The notes under the pieces are model-generated. The model did not search any database, was not told the DNA's origin, and saw only the letters and a program-made list of their open reading frames with translations. From positions 11,813,361 to 11,877,360 of the forward strand of contig CAKAKS010000066.1 in the NCBI GenBank assembly GCA_916700875.1: a stretch of 64,000 nt of DNA. The letters are read 5' to 3'. The position numbers and the translations under genes are program-made. Shown in pieces: positions 49,618-61,272 of this stretch. Every line of letters begins with the position of its first letter. The stretch's first letter is position 1. This DNA is from Sebastes aleutianus (Eukaryota; Chordata; Actinopteri; Perciformes; Sebastidae).

Positions 49618-49765
49618 AATGAATGCATGAATGACTTTATTTCGAACATAAAATAAATAAAAACAGATACAAAATAATAACAAACAAAACAAGAGTAATA
49701 GGGTCCGAAAAGGAGTATAGGTAGAAGTTAAACTTATATTTCCCTACCCCTTTCTCACTTTTCCT
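49618..49765 (+). repeat. Retroelement-tail-like repeat
   Basis: TGAATGACTTTATTTCGAAC, an A-rich section, then TCCGAAAAGGAGTATAGGTA and TTATATTTCCCTACCCC, a familiar fish repeat. Confidence 0.55.
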
Positions 49766-49857
49766 TTAATAACTCAGAATGATAATATAATATATACATT
49801 TCACCGGTTATTATCCACTGTTTTTGACAGTAAAAGAACGCGTATAAAGTGTCTTAC

Positions 49858-50285
49858 CTTTTGTTTATTTCAAATCAAGCTGGCGACAGACTCCGAGGAA
49901 ATGAAAAGTAAAAAATGTCCACTTTCCTCTGAATGAGACATGGGTAGGTCAAAGAGAAGGAAAACACAAAGACAAAAGCATGGAAACAAAAAAAGCGAGT
50001 CAAGCTCCGTCAGTGTTCAGTATCAGTCCGGTTTCATGTGCGTCGCTGCGAGGCGCTCCAGGATGCTTCATGTGTCTCCAGGATGCTCCAGGATGCGCTC
50101 AGCCAGGATGCGCTCAGTCAGGATGCGCTCAGACAGCCGCTCAGAGCGCAAGTGGAGGATTTCCAGCCGGATCCGTCCGTATTTGATGCGGTGACGTCGA
50201 GGGGAGTGAAGGGGGGGTGTGGTGAGAGCTGGATGAACAGCAGACTAATGGTCGAGTGGCATCGTTCCTGATCTCTTCCAGCAGC
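49858..50285 (-). promoter_or_regulatory. npffr2: Candidate npffr2 promoter and first non-coding exon
   Basis: The coding exon starts with a splice acceptor, so a 5' exon is required. On the minus strand, a near-consensus donor (ACAAAAG then GTAAGAC) follows base 49858. Upstream the sequence becomes locally CpG-rich, and a TATATAG box lies at 50317-50311, predicting initiation near 50280. TGACGTCG at 50192-50199 resembles a CRE. This would make a first exon of about 425 bases and a first intron of about 9.2 kb. The position is inference; other upstream exons, inside or beyond the window, remain possible. Confidence 0.35.
50088..50132. repeat. Three tandem 15-base units in the candidate npffr2 leader
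   Basis: CCAGGATGCGCTCAG occurs three times head to tail with one change, preceded by shorter CCAGGATG copies at 50058-50087. Confidence 0.9.
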
Positions 50286-50451
50286 TGTCTCTGAAATGCC
50301 AAAGAGTCGGCTATATATTAAAAAAAAAAAAAAAACAGGTCTAACGTGATGCTGATTGATGCAGGGCAGGTCACAGATGGTCTGGCGCACTGCTGCTGCA
50401 CATTTTACTGTATGACTGTAAACACAACTACTGCAGAGACACACTGCTGAG

Positions 50452-50504
50452 GACACACACACACACAGACACACACACGCACACACGCAGACACAAACAC
50501 ACAG

Positions 50505-50535
<31 letters not shown>

Positions 50536-50600
50536 CACACAAACACAGACACACGCACACACACACAAACACAGACACACACACACACACACACACACAC
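50452..50600. repeat. (CA)n microsatellite, interrupted
   Basis: About 150 bases of CA repeats with ACACAGACAC, ACGC and ACAAAC interruptions, ending in an uninterrupted run. The cysteine/valine frames here are artefacts. It lies just upstream of the candidate promoter. Confidence 0.97.
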
Positions 50601-50771
50601 ATTATAATCATGTGGATCAGGTGACAGTCAAACCTGTGGAAGCCCCAAATGTGCAGGAATTAAATAAAACAATTAAATGAGAAATTTGATTAATTTCAAA
50701 ATGAGTTTAAAAAATGAAATGATAAAATATAGCCCAAAGCAAATAAAACGCATATATTGAAGTTTGAATTA

Positions 50772-51032
50772 TAGGGCTGTCAGTCGATTAAAGTATTTAA
50801 TGATAATGATTGTCCATAGTTAATCGTGATTAATCGCACATTTTTTATCTGTTCAAAATGCACCTTTTAAAGGGAGATTTGTCAAGTATTTAATACTCTT
50901 ATCAACATGGGAGTGGACAAATATGCTGCTTTATGCAAATGTATGTATATATTTATTACTGGAAGTCAATTAGCAACACAAAACAATGACAAATATTGTC
51001 AAGAAACCCTCACAGGTACTACATTTAGCATA
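50772..51032 (+). mobile_element. hAT-like MITE left half
   Basis: Starts TAGGGCTGTCAGTCGATTAA and follows the family to ACATTTAGCATAAAATGG, where it is cut by the next repeat. The right half is not found on the other side of that repeat. Confidence 0.78.
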
Positions 51033-51285
51033 AAATGGTAAATGGTAAATGGACTTGGACTTATATAGCGCTTTTCTAGTCTTCCGACCACTCAAAGCGC
51101 TTTACACTACATGTCAGTATTCACCTATTCACACACACATTCATACACTGATGGCAGAGGCTACTAAGGTGCCAACTTTGCCCATCAGGATTTAATCTAG
51201 ATACTCATTCACACACCGATGGCTATGCCTCCGGGAGCAATTTGGGGTTAAGTGTCTTGCTCAAGGACACATCGACATGTGAAAG
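51033..51285 (-). mobile_element. SINE body and tail, reverse, without tRNA head
   Basis: GGTAAATGGACTTGGACTTA, GCGCTTTTCTAGTCTTCC, CTGATGGCAGAGGC and GTGTCTTGCTCAAGGACACA are the reverse complement of the body of the SINE at 55676. The tRNA-related head is missing. Confidence 0.72.
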
Positions 51286-52202
51286 GGTTAGTTTGGATTT
51301 TTAGACGTGGGTTTGTATGGATATTCCCCCGTTCAGCAGGGTAAAATTACTGTTTTTGTGAATGGAGTCTGGGGTCTTTGAAGAGAACGATATAACGGCT
51401 TCAGTTATTGTCAGAAAGGGCTGTCTGATGGTGAGATATGAAGTTAGCAGGAACGTTGTAGCTGTGAGTGTAGCAGTGCAGTGAAAGAGAAAGTTAACTT
51501 CGGCTCAGGCTCACTTATGGTGGACCAGCTATTCTAATTTCAGTGACAAAAGTGAGCCGCTACTCCGCATCGATCCACTTTCTTTTGAGCTGCACCTGCA
51601 GTAAAGGAGAATGAGCTGATAGATGGTTCATATTAAGGTCAGGAGACTTTACTCTTTACCCCACATGGCTCCAGGCTCTATAAGTTCACTTTGTGCTGCC
51701 CCTTTTACTCACGGGGTATTGCATTTCATTTTTCATTAGAAGCCATAGCTGCGCACCGAGGTCCAAGCTCTTAAAATGTTGAGGTGGACTGCAGCTTTGA
51801 ACTGGCAGATTGCACAACAGATGAGAGGTTTGATCTAGTATATACTGCCTCAGCTGCATCCAAGTTTTTCGCTGTTTTGAAATGTGAACAGATTCTGGTG
51901 AACTCGAGCACAGCCGAGTGCGTTAATAGACACGAATCGTAGGAAAGTGGACTGTGTGGACAGTTCTCAGCTTGCCAGGAGCAAATCTACTCATTGCAAG
52001 CAGCAGCAGGAAGAAACTGAAAAGGATAAAAAAAAAAAAAAAAAAAAACCCGTAGCTTCTTCCTGTGATAGGTAGAAAAGACGCAAAGAAGAGGGAGAAA
52101 CCCAGTTGGAAGTTTTGAATACTTGGGTAATTTTTCTTGGTACGTAAATTACTTTTAGAGGAGACGAGGGATTTTTTATAGATAGGCTGATAGCGATGTG
52201 TT
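51286..52202. other. No gene seen; poly-A tract
   Basis: Non-coding. A-tract at about 52027-52049. The phenylalanine-rich minus frame across it is an artefact. Confidence 0.5.
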
Positions 52203-52415
52203 TTAAAGGAGAACAACGGCCATTTTTAAAAGATTGATATCATTCTGGACGCTATATAACATGATGTTTACCATGATGACGCTGCCACTTCGTGGTTTCC
52301 TGGCGCGCCCTCGCAATATGCGCGTACATGAGCAACTTTCTGTATTTTTTCCATCATGTTATATAGCCTCCAGAATAAAATCAATGTTTTAAAAATGGCT
52401 GTTGTTCCCCTTTAA
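52203..52415. mobile_element. 213-base foldback MITE with TTAA ends
   Basis: TTAA at 52203-52206 and 52412-52415. Inverted repeats of about 62 bases (TTAAAGGAGAACAACGGCCA onward to TATATAACATGATG) pair with few mismatches around a loop of about 85 bases. No coding capacity. Confidence 0.82.
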
Positions 52416-52989
52416 GCTTTGCACTTGACCTGAAGGTGTTACTGGTATATGAAAATGGATGTGAACCCTTTAACAATTCAGCACGTGCAGCATGTGAAAG
52501 TTTACAAAAAGTACAATAAAGCAGCACAACTACAAAGAAGTCAGTATTTTACATGTTTGAAACAGTGTTATCCTAGATCCATATTTCCTAACCCTGTTCC
52601 TCTTTGTAGTGATGGAGATAATGTGGTACACACGGAAAGTTTGGCAATGTACACATGGAATTACATTAAATAATCCCAGAGATGGGAAAACAAAGAATAA
52701 GACTATGGGATTTTAAACCTGTCGGTAAATTTATTCATCTGTGAAATGGCCATTATGTAAATGCTTTCTACAGTATATATACAGCGTTGTCTTCTGCAAA
52801 CATGCAGCTTTAATATTCTTGTCCATCTCTGCTAGCACTCAGCTTTGCACAGACTAGAATAGATAAATAAAACTCAATTAAAGGCCAGACTAAAAAGGTG
52901 AAATACAGTAAAATAATAGCAAATAATAACAACTTATAATTTGTTTTATAATTATATTATATAAAATATAATTATACCAAAATTGTCTG

Positions 52990-53165
52990 CTTCATTAAAC
53001 AAAACAAAACCTTTTCCATCGTAATGAGCTTTGGAGGATTGGCATGATTGGCAATAAACCATGATAGTTTACTTCACAGTACTGTACCAAATTAAATATA
53101 CCATTTTATCTCTGTGTTCCCCACAGAAAGTGAAGTTAACATTGTTATTTTCTGTAAACATTTTA
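52990..53165 (+). repeat. One of a pair of dispersed 150-base duplicates
   Basis: TTGGCAATAAACCATGATAG and TTCCCCACAGAAAGTGAAGT recur in the same order at 59405-59560. Confidence 0.75.
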
Positions 53166-54318
53166 ACTTTGTTTGTATAAGAAAACCTTTTTGTGGCAAC
53201 AAACTAACTTTACTCAGATTTCATCAGAATAGTTTCAGTAAGATACGGAAGGATGTACTCTATGTGTTTTTTTATTGTCCTGTTGATTTTAGGTGATCCA
53301 CTTTTGCCCACAGCTGTTTCAGCTGGATTTCGATAACAGATGCTCAGAATCATTTGCATTATAACTTTCCAAAAGTGAGACGACGCTTGAGGGAAAACAA
53401 TCAAAAATGTCTGAGAATGCTGTCTGAGAAGTCTGTCTGAGTAGCGATCTGAACATTGTGAACTTTTAAAATAGGAAATATGACGCAACCACACTAAAAG
53501 CACAAGTTTCTAAAACCATGAGAATATGATCAGAGTTTTGCCTGCGTCACAGTTGTATAACAGTTTAAACTTTTGCGAAACTTGAAGGACATCATCACCC
53601 ACAAATGATGTAACAGGGTTTTAGTTGACTCAATTTTCCTCTGAATTACTTTGCTGATGTTGACATTTTGGAGAAAACTGTCGTGGACTCTTGAGGCTCA
53701 AGTGCAGATGGAGGTCCTTGTCCTGCCTTTATTAGATTGTGTTATTTCACACCTGAAAAGAGTCTGAAAACTAATTCCAGTGTCACAATGATCCACTGGG
53801 AGCAGGACAATATAAGTTATTAATCATGTTCTCTGACCTGAAAAGGACACCTTCACCCGAAGGAGACCAGTCAAGTACGTAGTTATGTAAGAAGTCCGGT
53901 TTATTTCGCAATTAAATGAAACATCGAAAATGATTGCTCTCTTAAAACTCGGTCGGTATATTGCTCTGGTATTTGATTATCGCCATTTGTTTGTTGAAAA
54001 CATGATGCGTTCACAATCAGCTGTCTTATATGCTGCCTGAAGTAATGAAGTGATGCTGTGCCTGCAGGTTAGACAAAGGCTGAGTTTCCAAACTTTTCCA
54101 TGGGTTTGAATACAGATTTTATGTGAGTGTAGCGAAGTGGATGCACGCACATGTATTTGTTCTCCTGCTCCGTTCGTCTCGTCTAATGAGGACGGGGTGA
54201 ATAATGAAGCAGAACTCAGCTCAGGGGAGACAAAAAGAGCCAGATTTAGGTTTCGCTTATCTCCAACTTTATGCCTGGCTTCCTCTTCATTTACAGTCCT
54301 GGTGTGTCTTCATTTACA
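53166..54318. other. No gene seen
   Basis: Non-coding, AT-rich. No recognised repeat. Confidence 0.5.
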
Positions 54319-54740
54319 GTCAAGTCAAGTCAATTTTATTTTTTATAGCCTAATATCACATATCACAAATTTGCCTCAGGGGGGCTTCACAATCTGTACA
54401 GGATACGACACCCTCTGTCCTCTAAAGTATGACCCTTTCCTCAGATAATGAAAAACTCCCCCTCCAATAAAAACTATTTAACAGGGAAAAATGAAAGAAA
54501 CCTCAGGAAGAGCAATGAAGGAGGGATCCCTCTTCCAGGACGGACACACATGCAATAGATGTCATGTGTGCAGAGTAACAACATAATGAAAATACAACAT
54601 AGACCATCCATATGACAAAAATTGATACAAATAATGTGAACATACAGTATATGAAGAGATGGATCCAGGAGGATGTCAAGCAGCTTCCAAACGTCGCCAA
54701 ACAGATAGAGCCTGAGCAACACGACCTTCTCTCCGCCATG
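54319..54740 (+). repeat. Retroelement 3' untranslated-type repeat
   Basis: TCAAGTCAATTTTATTTTTT, CACAAATTTGCCTCAGGGGG, GAAACCTCAGGAAGAGCAAT and GGGATCCCTCTTCCAGGACG form a block I recognise as a widespread fish repeat, probably a LINE tail. Confidence 0.65.
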
Positions 54741-55439
54741 TAACCTAGTGGCGACAAAATAATAGAAGCTTGTAGAAAGTTATTATGTTATAAACAGACC
54801 TTAATTCACATCTAAGAGTCATTTACAAACCAAGAGGAGTAAACATGAAGTCATACAGACTGACAGGTAACGAGTTGATTGGACAGTTTTGGTGATCGTA
54901 ATCCTGCATCTTCAGGACCCACGAAATGCTTCTGATGTGTATATTTATGTTCTTTGGTTACAAAGAGCTCACAGAGAAATAACTGATTATAAGCATTGTT
55001 GGACTGCAAATTGACCGCTTGCTATGAATAATGACTAACAGGTAGAGACAGGACTGTAGACTGCAAAAGCCCCTTTGCACGCTCTCAGATGACTGATGCG
55101 AACGTCGGGGAGGGCACAGACGTGCATGAGGCGTCTTGTACAGTAATGACTCAGGGCTCATTACTGTGGGATCGCTGTCACACACTTGTTAGTGGACTTA
55201 ATGAACTGACAAAGTCCACAGAGTCAGATACAAGCACAGCAGTTTTAACAGCTTTTGACCTGTTAATCAGGGAAAATACCTGCGCTGACGGGCATACGTT
55301 TGATTTGCATAAATAGGTTATATGCATGGCCTTATACAGATCGATTATGAGATCGCTTCCTAAACAGATTTCACGATCAGCAGATTGGATTTATTAGTAG
55401 TTTAGCTTTTGAAATCATGCTAAAATCACATATTCGCTA
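54741..55439. other. No gene seen
   Basis: Non-coding. The 55089-55316 frame has no recognised domain. Confidence 0.5.
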
Positions 55440-55652
55440 TTATAAAATCTTGCAGTTGGTCCGTTGTCAGAGTCCGCTTGGAAGCGGACCGAGACCCGAC
55501 TTTTCAAGCGGTCTTGGTTTGGGTGTTTGGTCTGCACCAGGGTTTGATTGACAGCTTTCACACCAGCCCACATGAACCGTACTAACTGGGCAAACAAACT
55601 TGAGTTCATTCGAACTGAACCAAACAAGTTCGGTGTGAAAGCACCCTTAATG
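55440..55652 (-). mobile_element. Probable hAT-type MITE
   Basis: The right end GTGTGAAAGCACCCTTAA is the inverse of a common AGGGTGCTTTCACAC terminus. GGACCGAGACCCGACTTTTC and TTCATTCGAACTGAACCAAA lie inside. The left terminus is eroded. Confidence 0.55.
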
Positions 55653-55675
55653 TCATCATAAACTTGCCCCCAAAC

Positions 55676-55925
55676 CGGAGCGGCTGTGGCTCAGAGGTAG
55701 AGCAGGTTGTCCACCAATCGGAAGGTTGGCAGTTCAATCCCCGGCTCCGCGGGTCACATGTTGAAGTGTCCTTGAGCAAGACACTTTCAAATTGCTCCCG
55801 AAGTGTGTGAATGAGTATTTAGATTAGATCCTGATGGGCAGGTTGGCACCTTGCATGGCAGCCTCTGCCATCAGTGTGTGAATGGAAGACTAGAAAAGGG
55901 CTATATAAATGCATGTCCATATGTA
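55676..55925 (+). mobile_element. tRNA-derived SINE
   Basis: A tRNA-like head with a box A (TGGCTCAGAGGTAGAGC, 55687-55703) and box B (GCAGTTCAATCC, 55729-55740) of RNA polymerase III, then a body (TCCTTGAGCAAGACACTTTC, CTGATGGGCAGGTTGGC) and the tail AGAAAAGGGCTATATAAATG. Not a functional tRNA: the spacing and stems do not close as a cloverleaf. Confidence 0.82.
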
Positions 55926-56844
55926 TTCATTTTCCTTTCCCTGCATTCTTTTAAGCTCTATTGCCTTTATTTCATTTATTGTACTATTCTCTTCTTATTT
56001 GCTTCACATCTTTTTTTTTTACACTCTGTCTCCTTTCTTTCCATTTTATAACATAACTTTTTAATTTTAGTACACAGATCAAACTTTGCCCCGAGGGTCC
56101 AGTGTTGATACTCAGCATTCTAACAAATGGCTAATATTGACTAAGGTTTTGCTTTCTTTGCACCAAAAGAATAAAGTTGACTTGAATTCATTGGAAGGTG
56201 ACAGGGTAGTGGATTGAATCAGGCTAAAGGGAAACACATGGGACAGGCTGCGATTCGATCAAAGGGCTAAAACACAAACACTGTTTTCTGCAGAAGATTA
56301 TAGAGTCTCCCCCTCACCTTAGTTTCCTGTTGTTTTATTGAAACTCCACGCTTAATGATCCAGAGGGGGGTATTGTTCCCGGCTGCTTGTTTTTGTTCTA
56401 TGAAACGGTGCAAATGAGTAACTGGGGCCACCTGGTAGAGATGAGTCATTTACTACTATTATTTGCACAATAGAACTTTTTGAACAATTTTAAATAAAAG
56501 TGACATGTTGAAGAAATAACAGTCAAGCAAAGCTTTTTAAAACTCTTTTCTTTATTGGATTTGTATGAATACAATAGTTGAATTTGGGACTTTTCACAGC
56601 AGAAAAAAACAGCAACACTGGTTAACAAAAGCTATTGTTGAAACACTTCCAACAGCCTTTGTCTGTGTTCTCTTCTTGTTATTGTGCCAGTAATGACAGT
56701 CGATTCTCAGTACTAAATACAGAAGTAGCATGACATTGTTAAAACCCCAGAAAAGCTCAGGGCTCAGCCGCATCTGCATACTGTATACTGTAACAAGGGG
56801 ATTTATTTGTTAAATGTTGAAGGTACTTACATTTGAAATAATGG

Positions 56845-56847
<3 letters not shown>
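55926..56847. other. No gene seen
   Basis: T-rich non-coding DNA. Confidence 0.5.

Positions 56848-56882
<35 letters not shown>
56848..56882. repeat. (TA)n microsatellite
   Basis: About 17 uninterrupted TA units. Confidence 0.97.
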
Positions 56883-56883
<1 letters not shown>

Positions 56884-57101
56884 CCCTGCACTGTTGAATG
56901 AGAAGCATTTCCTATGGAGATTTCCTCCTTTTAGTTAGTTAGAAACTTATAAACATTGAAAGAACTTGGAGTTCACTCATACGCAGTCAAATACAGTTCA
57001 GTAGACCTATTACAAATGTACAGTGTGCAAATTCAGCAAACATGAGACAAATGTGCAATTTGAGCGTGGGGTGAGGGGGTGGCCCTGTGGCCTATGATTA
57101 A

Positions 57102-57405
57102 CTATGTATTTATTAATTTAACTGCACCGGGGACAAATGATTTCTTGTAGACACTTGTGGCTGCTCGTGGCAGTCTAAAGCGCCTTCCTGAGGGAAGCAA
57201 TTCAAATTGTGGGTCTAATGGATGGGATGGATCACTTATAATGTCAAGAGCTTTCTTTTTGGTATTCAGTACAAGCCTGCTGCTTAGTTGCATCTGTGGT
57301 TTCCTTATGATTTTAGTGGCCGTGTTAAACACTCTTGACAGTTTCCCTTTACATTTGACATTCAAGTCTCCGTACCAAGTGACCATGTTAAAGACAGTGG
57401 GGAAC
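57102..57405 (-). pseudogene. Carboxyl end of a LINE reverse transcriptase polyprotein
   Basis: A 94-codon frame with NTATKIIR, then ISDPSHPLDPQFELLPSGRR and a final SFVPGAVKLIN. This is the conserved last segment of fish non-LTR retrotransposon proteins, after the polymerase domain. The endonuclease and polymerase are absent, as expected of a 5'-truncated copy. Confidence 0.78.
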
Positions 57406-57420
57406 CTCCGGGTCTGAAAA

Positions 57421-57985
57421 GTGAAGCCATTGCGGAAGTGCCTGAAACTTGCATTATTCCTAATGGCCAGCAGGGGGCGACTCCTCTGGTTGCAAAAAGA
57501 AGTCTGATTGTATAGAAATCTATGAGAAAATGACCCTACTTCTCACTTGATTTATTACCTCAGTAAACATTGTAAACATGAGTTTATGGTCTCAATCACT
57601 AGTTTCAAGTCTTCTTCAATACAGCATGATGTTCATTTAATAAATTATGGTCCCATTTAGAGTTAAATAGACCATAAAGCAGGGTATGCTTTAGGGCATG
57701 GCTACTTTGTGATTGACAGGTCGCTACCACGGCGTTGTCCGGTCTGGGAGTTGTCCGTGTTTTTGTCTTACAACTTTAACCCTTTCACAGTGTGTTTTCA
57801 GTTCATGAAAGTTAATTATAACCTTTTGGTTATTCAGCATTCGGTTGTTCTTAGCTCCACCCACTCATGTCACTTCTGATTGCAAAAAACAAGATGGCGA
57901 CGGACAAAATGCCAAACTCAAGACTTCAAAACGGCAGTCCACAAACCAATGGGTGACTACGTTCACTTATATACAGTTTATGGTT
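57421..57985 (+). repeat. Interspersed teleost repeat
   Basis: GGCCAGCAGGGGGCGACTCC, GATTTATTACCTCAGTAAAC, TTGTCCGGTCTGGGAGTTGT and AACAAGATGGCGACGGACAA, ending TATATACAGTTTATGG, in the order I recall for an abundant percomorph repeat. It abuts the LINE fragment. Confidence 0.6.
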
Positions 57986-59404
57986 AAAGGACAAGATGCT
58001 TTCCACCAGATTCTTATACACCATTTTTCACTTTTTCACGAACAATCTAGCCACAACCAACATTAGCCATTAGCTTGTCAGATGGGCGAACATCAACATT
58101 ACATCAGCATTTAGGAGGAGGGGCTGCATCTGACAAAACTGTGGCTCATGTCGCTTCTCTCACCTGCAGTCAACATTGGTTTCTCTTTACAATGAGCTTG
58201 ATCTGGATTCTGGAGCTTTTCAATCATCAGCAGATGGAGTTTGCTAAAAACCTATTTGTTGTTTAGGTCTGGACTTTGATTTTTTGCACATCTGCATATC
58301 ATTACTTCTTACCGATTACCACAGCGCACTGAAATATTAAGCTCGATTGCCCCCATTCTTGAGAGGAGAAAGAAATATGCTGCTGCCCTCCAGCTGTCTT
58401 GGGTGCAACATGTGGCTCAGTCCAGCCGGGCAGCTGCACGATAAAAGAGACTTTAGACTTTTGCTCTTGCGTCTGTCGGTGTAGAGTCTGCCATCACAGT
58501 CCAGTGCTGACGTGGAGACAACAGACAGGACTAGCCAGAGGGGTTGAACTTCAGCCAGCTGGCTTTATGTCGTTTTCACGGACGAGGTCCCTCTGAACTC
58601 GGTCATAAACACGTCTGAACCCACTTTGGTCGTCAGCACTGTTTGTCTACGTGTTTCATCTTTGTAGCTTTTTTTTGAGTACTTTCAGTTACTTGCTAGT
58701 TAGTGCAAAATAAATAAATTTGCCTTGCTTTTTGAAGCTGTCTTTGTAGCCATATGGTTTGGTTTTGACAAATAACATTTTGAAGATATTTCATTTTCTA
58801 GACATATCATATTAATGAGTTTCAGACTAAACACAACATGATTCTTCTGCAATAGGACAGTTATTCAAGGAAAAATAGAGAAGACTCTGAAAGAGTATTT
58901 AGACCATAGGAACTGGACGTAGTGCCGCCTGTTAATAAGTGGCATTTACAGAAAACAGCTGAATAATAAGGGGAAGTAAACACACACATTTTGTGCCTGC
59001 AAGGGGGAACACCAGTGAAACCTTAAACGCAGTGATGAAATGGCCTGCCAGGATTCCATTAGCATATATGTTGAGTAATAGGGCTATATCTGACCCTGTG
59101 GTGCATATGGTCTTGTACGTGCAGAGTGGTTTGTTATGATTGAAAGAAAAGTGTACAAAATGCCATGTATGATCGTCAAAATGCAGTTAATGATGTAAAC
59201 TGTAATTCACCATTGTTCTAATATGCTTGCCTTCTCTGCCTCCATGTATTTATCTAATAATTTAATGTGTTCCAAAAAACAAAAATGTTACTAAATATAT
59301 TCACTTTGGCAGCCGTAAGTGACAACCAATACCAACTTTTGGAAAAACTTTTTAAATAAACTTTTCTTGAAATCAAGTTGTTTTGGCCCTGAATCCTAGT
59401 CCAA
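57986..59404. other. No gene seen
   Basis: Non-coding. No confident repeat. Confidence 0.5.
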
Positions 59405-59560
59405 TTAAACAAAACGAAAGATTTTCCATTGTGATGAACATCGTAGGGGGGTATGATTGGCAATAAACCATCAATGTTTACTCCACAGTACTGTTCCAAA
59501 TTAAATGTTCCCCACAGAAAGTGAAGTTAACATTGTCATCTTATTTTCTGTAAATAATGA
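59405..59560 (+). repeat. Second member of the dispersed 150-base pair
   Basis: ATTGGCAATAAACCATCAAT and TTCCCCACAGAAAGTGAAGT match 52990-53165. About 20 bases present there (ATACCATTTTATCTC) are absent here. Confidence 0.75.
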
Positions 59561-59617
59561 TTCGTTGGGTTAAAGCATCTTAAATCATCTTATTAAATAC
59601 AGTTTTAACTTTGTTGA

Positions 59618-59795
59618 TTAAAGGTGCTAAATGCGAGATTGGGAACATTTCTATCGCCTCCGCACGGCTCTCAACATGGTGGCTTACCTCTGCCATCAGT
59701 GTATGAATGTGTGTGTGAATGTAAATGTAGTGTAAAGCACTTTGAGTGGTTGGAAGACTGCAATGCGCTAGATAAAATGCAAGTCCATTTATTTT
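59618..59795 (+). repeat. Chimera of a TTAA-end repeat head and a SINE tail
   Basis: 59618-59684 starts TTAAAGGTGCTAAATGCGAG and matches 11651-11715. From about 59688, CTCTGCCATCAGTGTATGAA to AATGCAAGTCCATTTA is the SINE tail seen at 51033 and 55676. Confidence 0.65.
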
Positions 59796-60626
59796 TACAC
59801 TACATTAGGTACATAAAGTTATTACATCCGTTAATCCATATATGTTTTTTTTCCCAAAGTAGTTTTCCACAAAACGAAATGCAACGAAAATTTTAAAAGT
59901 GAGGATTAGGCATCAGATATGAAATTTAAATTAGAGTGTTTTCATTAAAGGTTTAGTGTCTAGAAATGATGAAACTTAATCCTGCTAGTTGCTCATTTGT
60001 CTAATCAAGCCAGACAAAAACCTCTTCTATCCTAAAGCTGTGCAAACTCCTAGTTTAGATATAAACCTTTTTTTAAATTCCATTTCATGAAAGTCACCAT
60101 GGTAACAAGAAGTCCGTCTGCCATTGCGGGTGACAGACATCCTGCAATGCCGACAGGTACGGCTGAACACAGCATGAGAATAGCAGTGTTTTATATGCAC
60201 AGACGCTGCAGAGAGTGGGGGTGGTTTGTGCAGCTGGGACTTGATTGAAAAGTGACAAAATACTCTACTACTATTGGGGCTCTGTATGTTTGTGTTTGGT
60301 TTTATAGATTAAGTGCATTAATTATAGTTTTCCAAAGTTGTTTATGACCAAGTTTTAAGGGCAAATTATAGGAGAGCTAATTAGAAATTAACTGAACTTC
60401 ACAGACAAAGTTTCATTTTTCTTGTTTTGCCCCTTTCCGACATCCTCTCTAAATGTACCAGAATGTCTCATTACAGCACTACTATACTTTAATTTTGGCA
60501 CTTTCCAGCATAACCTTTGTATGTCCAAAATGTAAGGAACTTGTTTTAAGTTTTGCCATCTTCTCTATTTCTTCCCAACTGCATTTGAAAGGATTGTAGT
60601 CCAGGCATGAGCATGACATCTTTCAA
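59796..60626. other. No gene seen
   Basis: Non-coding. No recognised repeat. Confidence 0.5.
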
Positions 60627-60631
60627 TTATT

Positions 60632-61267
60632 TGTCATGCTATCACTTTGGCAGTTTAGTTTTCCTTGTGTTTCCTCTGTTTCCCTGCCCTTTTGTCTCCT
60701 GGGTGTTTTTCCCAGTTTGTCTAGTCTGTCAGTGTGTTGGGAGGTGTGGCCTTCCTCCTCCTCCTCCTTCTCCTGGGCAGGCACTGCTGGAGCAGCTGAC
60801 AGCAATTATCCTATCATCACACACACCTGCAGTATATCTACCCCAGTTTTCCTGCCAGTCATCGCCAGATCGTTCCGTCGCCCTCAGTGGTCTGTTCACC
60901 TGCCAGCTGTTGCTGCTTCCTGGTTCCAACCTGCCTGCTCACTCCTACACTCTGCTCCTCCTCGACCTGGATCCTTGCCTTAGTTACTTACCTGTCTGTT
61001 CACTCTCCGACGCCATTCCACCGCTCGGAGTTCAAGTGGATTCATCTGTCCCTCTGGAAGGATTCCTGGACACCCCCTCCCCGTGCCCCCCGTTCCGTGA
61101 TTTGAGTATTGACATTATTACTGCCACGTTTCGGACCTCCAGGAACCCCAGCACTATTCACAGTACCTTTTAATATTTGTGTAATAAATTATCATTGTTA
61201 CACTTTGAAAAGACTTGTGTTTGTGTCTGCATTTGAGTCCACGCTATTGTTGAACCAGAACATAACA
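60632..61267 (+). mobile_element. Solo LTR of a retrotransposon
   Basis: Runs from TGTCATGC to ACATAACA (TG to CA), 636 bases, flanked by a perfect 5-base duplication TTATT (60627-60631 and 61268-61272). AATAAA at 61184 serves as the LTR poly(A) signal. No internal retroviral-type genes follow, so recombination between two LTRs has left one. The style and 5-base duplication suggest Ty3/gypsy. A 188-codon proline/leucine frame inside is not a gene. Confidence 0.85.
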
Positions 61268-61272
61268 TTATT

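Noticed and set aside
50088..50132. Short regular repeats as a CRISPR-like array
   Set aside because: Units are 15 bases head to tail without spacers, in a vertebrate genome; simple tandem duplication.
50118..50611. Long cysteine/valine frames
   Set aside because: Translation of the (CA)n microsatellite.
55680..55752. Possible functional tRNA gene
   Set aside because: Boxes A and B are present but the stems do not pair as a tRNA, and a SINE body follows directly.
60607..61173. A 188-codon open frame rich in proline, leucine and serine
   Set aside because: It lies almost wholly inside the solo LTR, has no domain, and LTRs of this kind often hold long chance frames.
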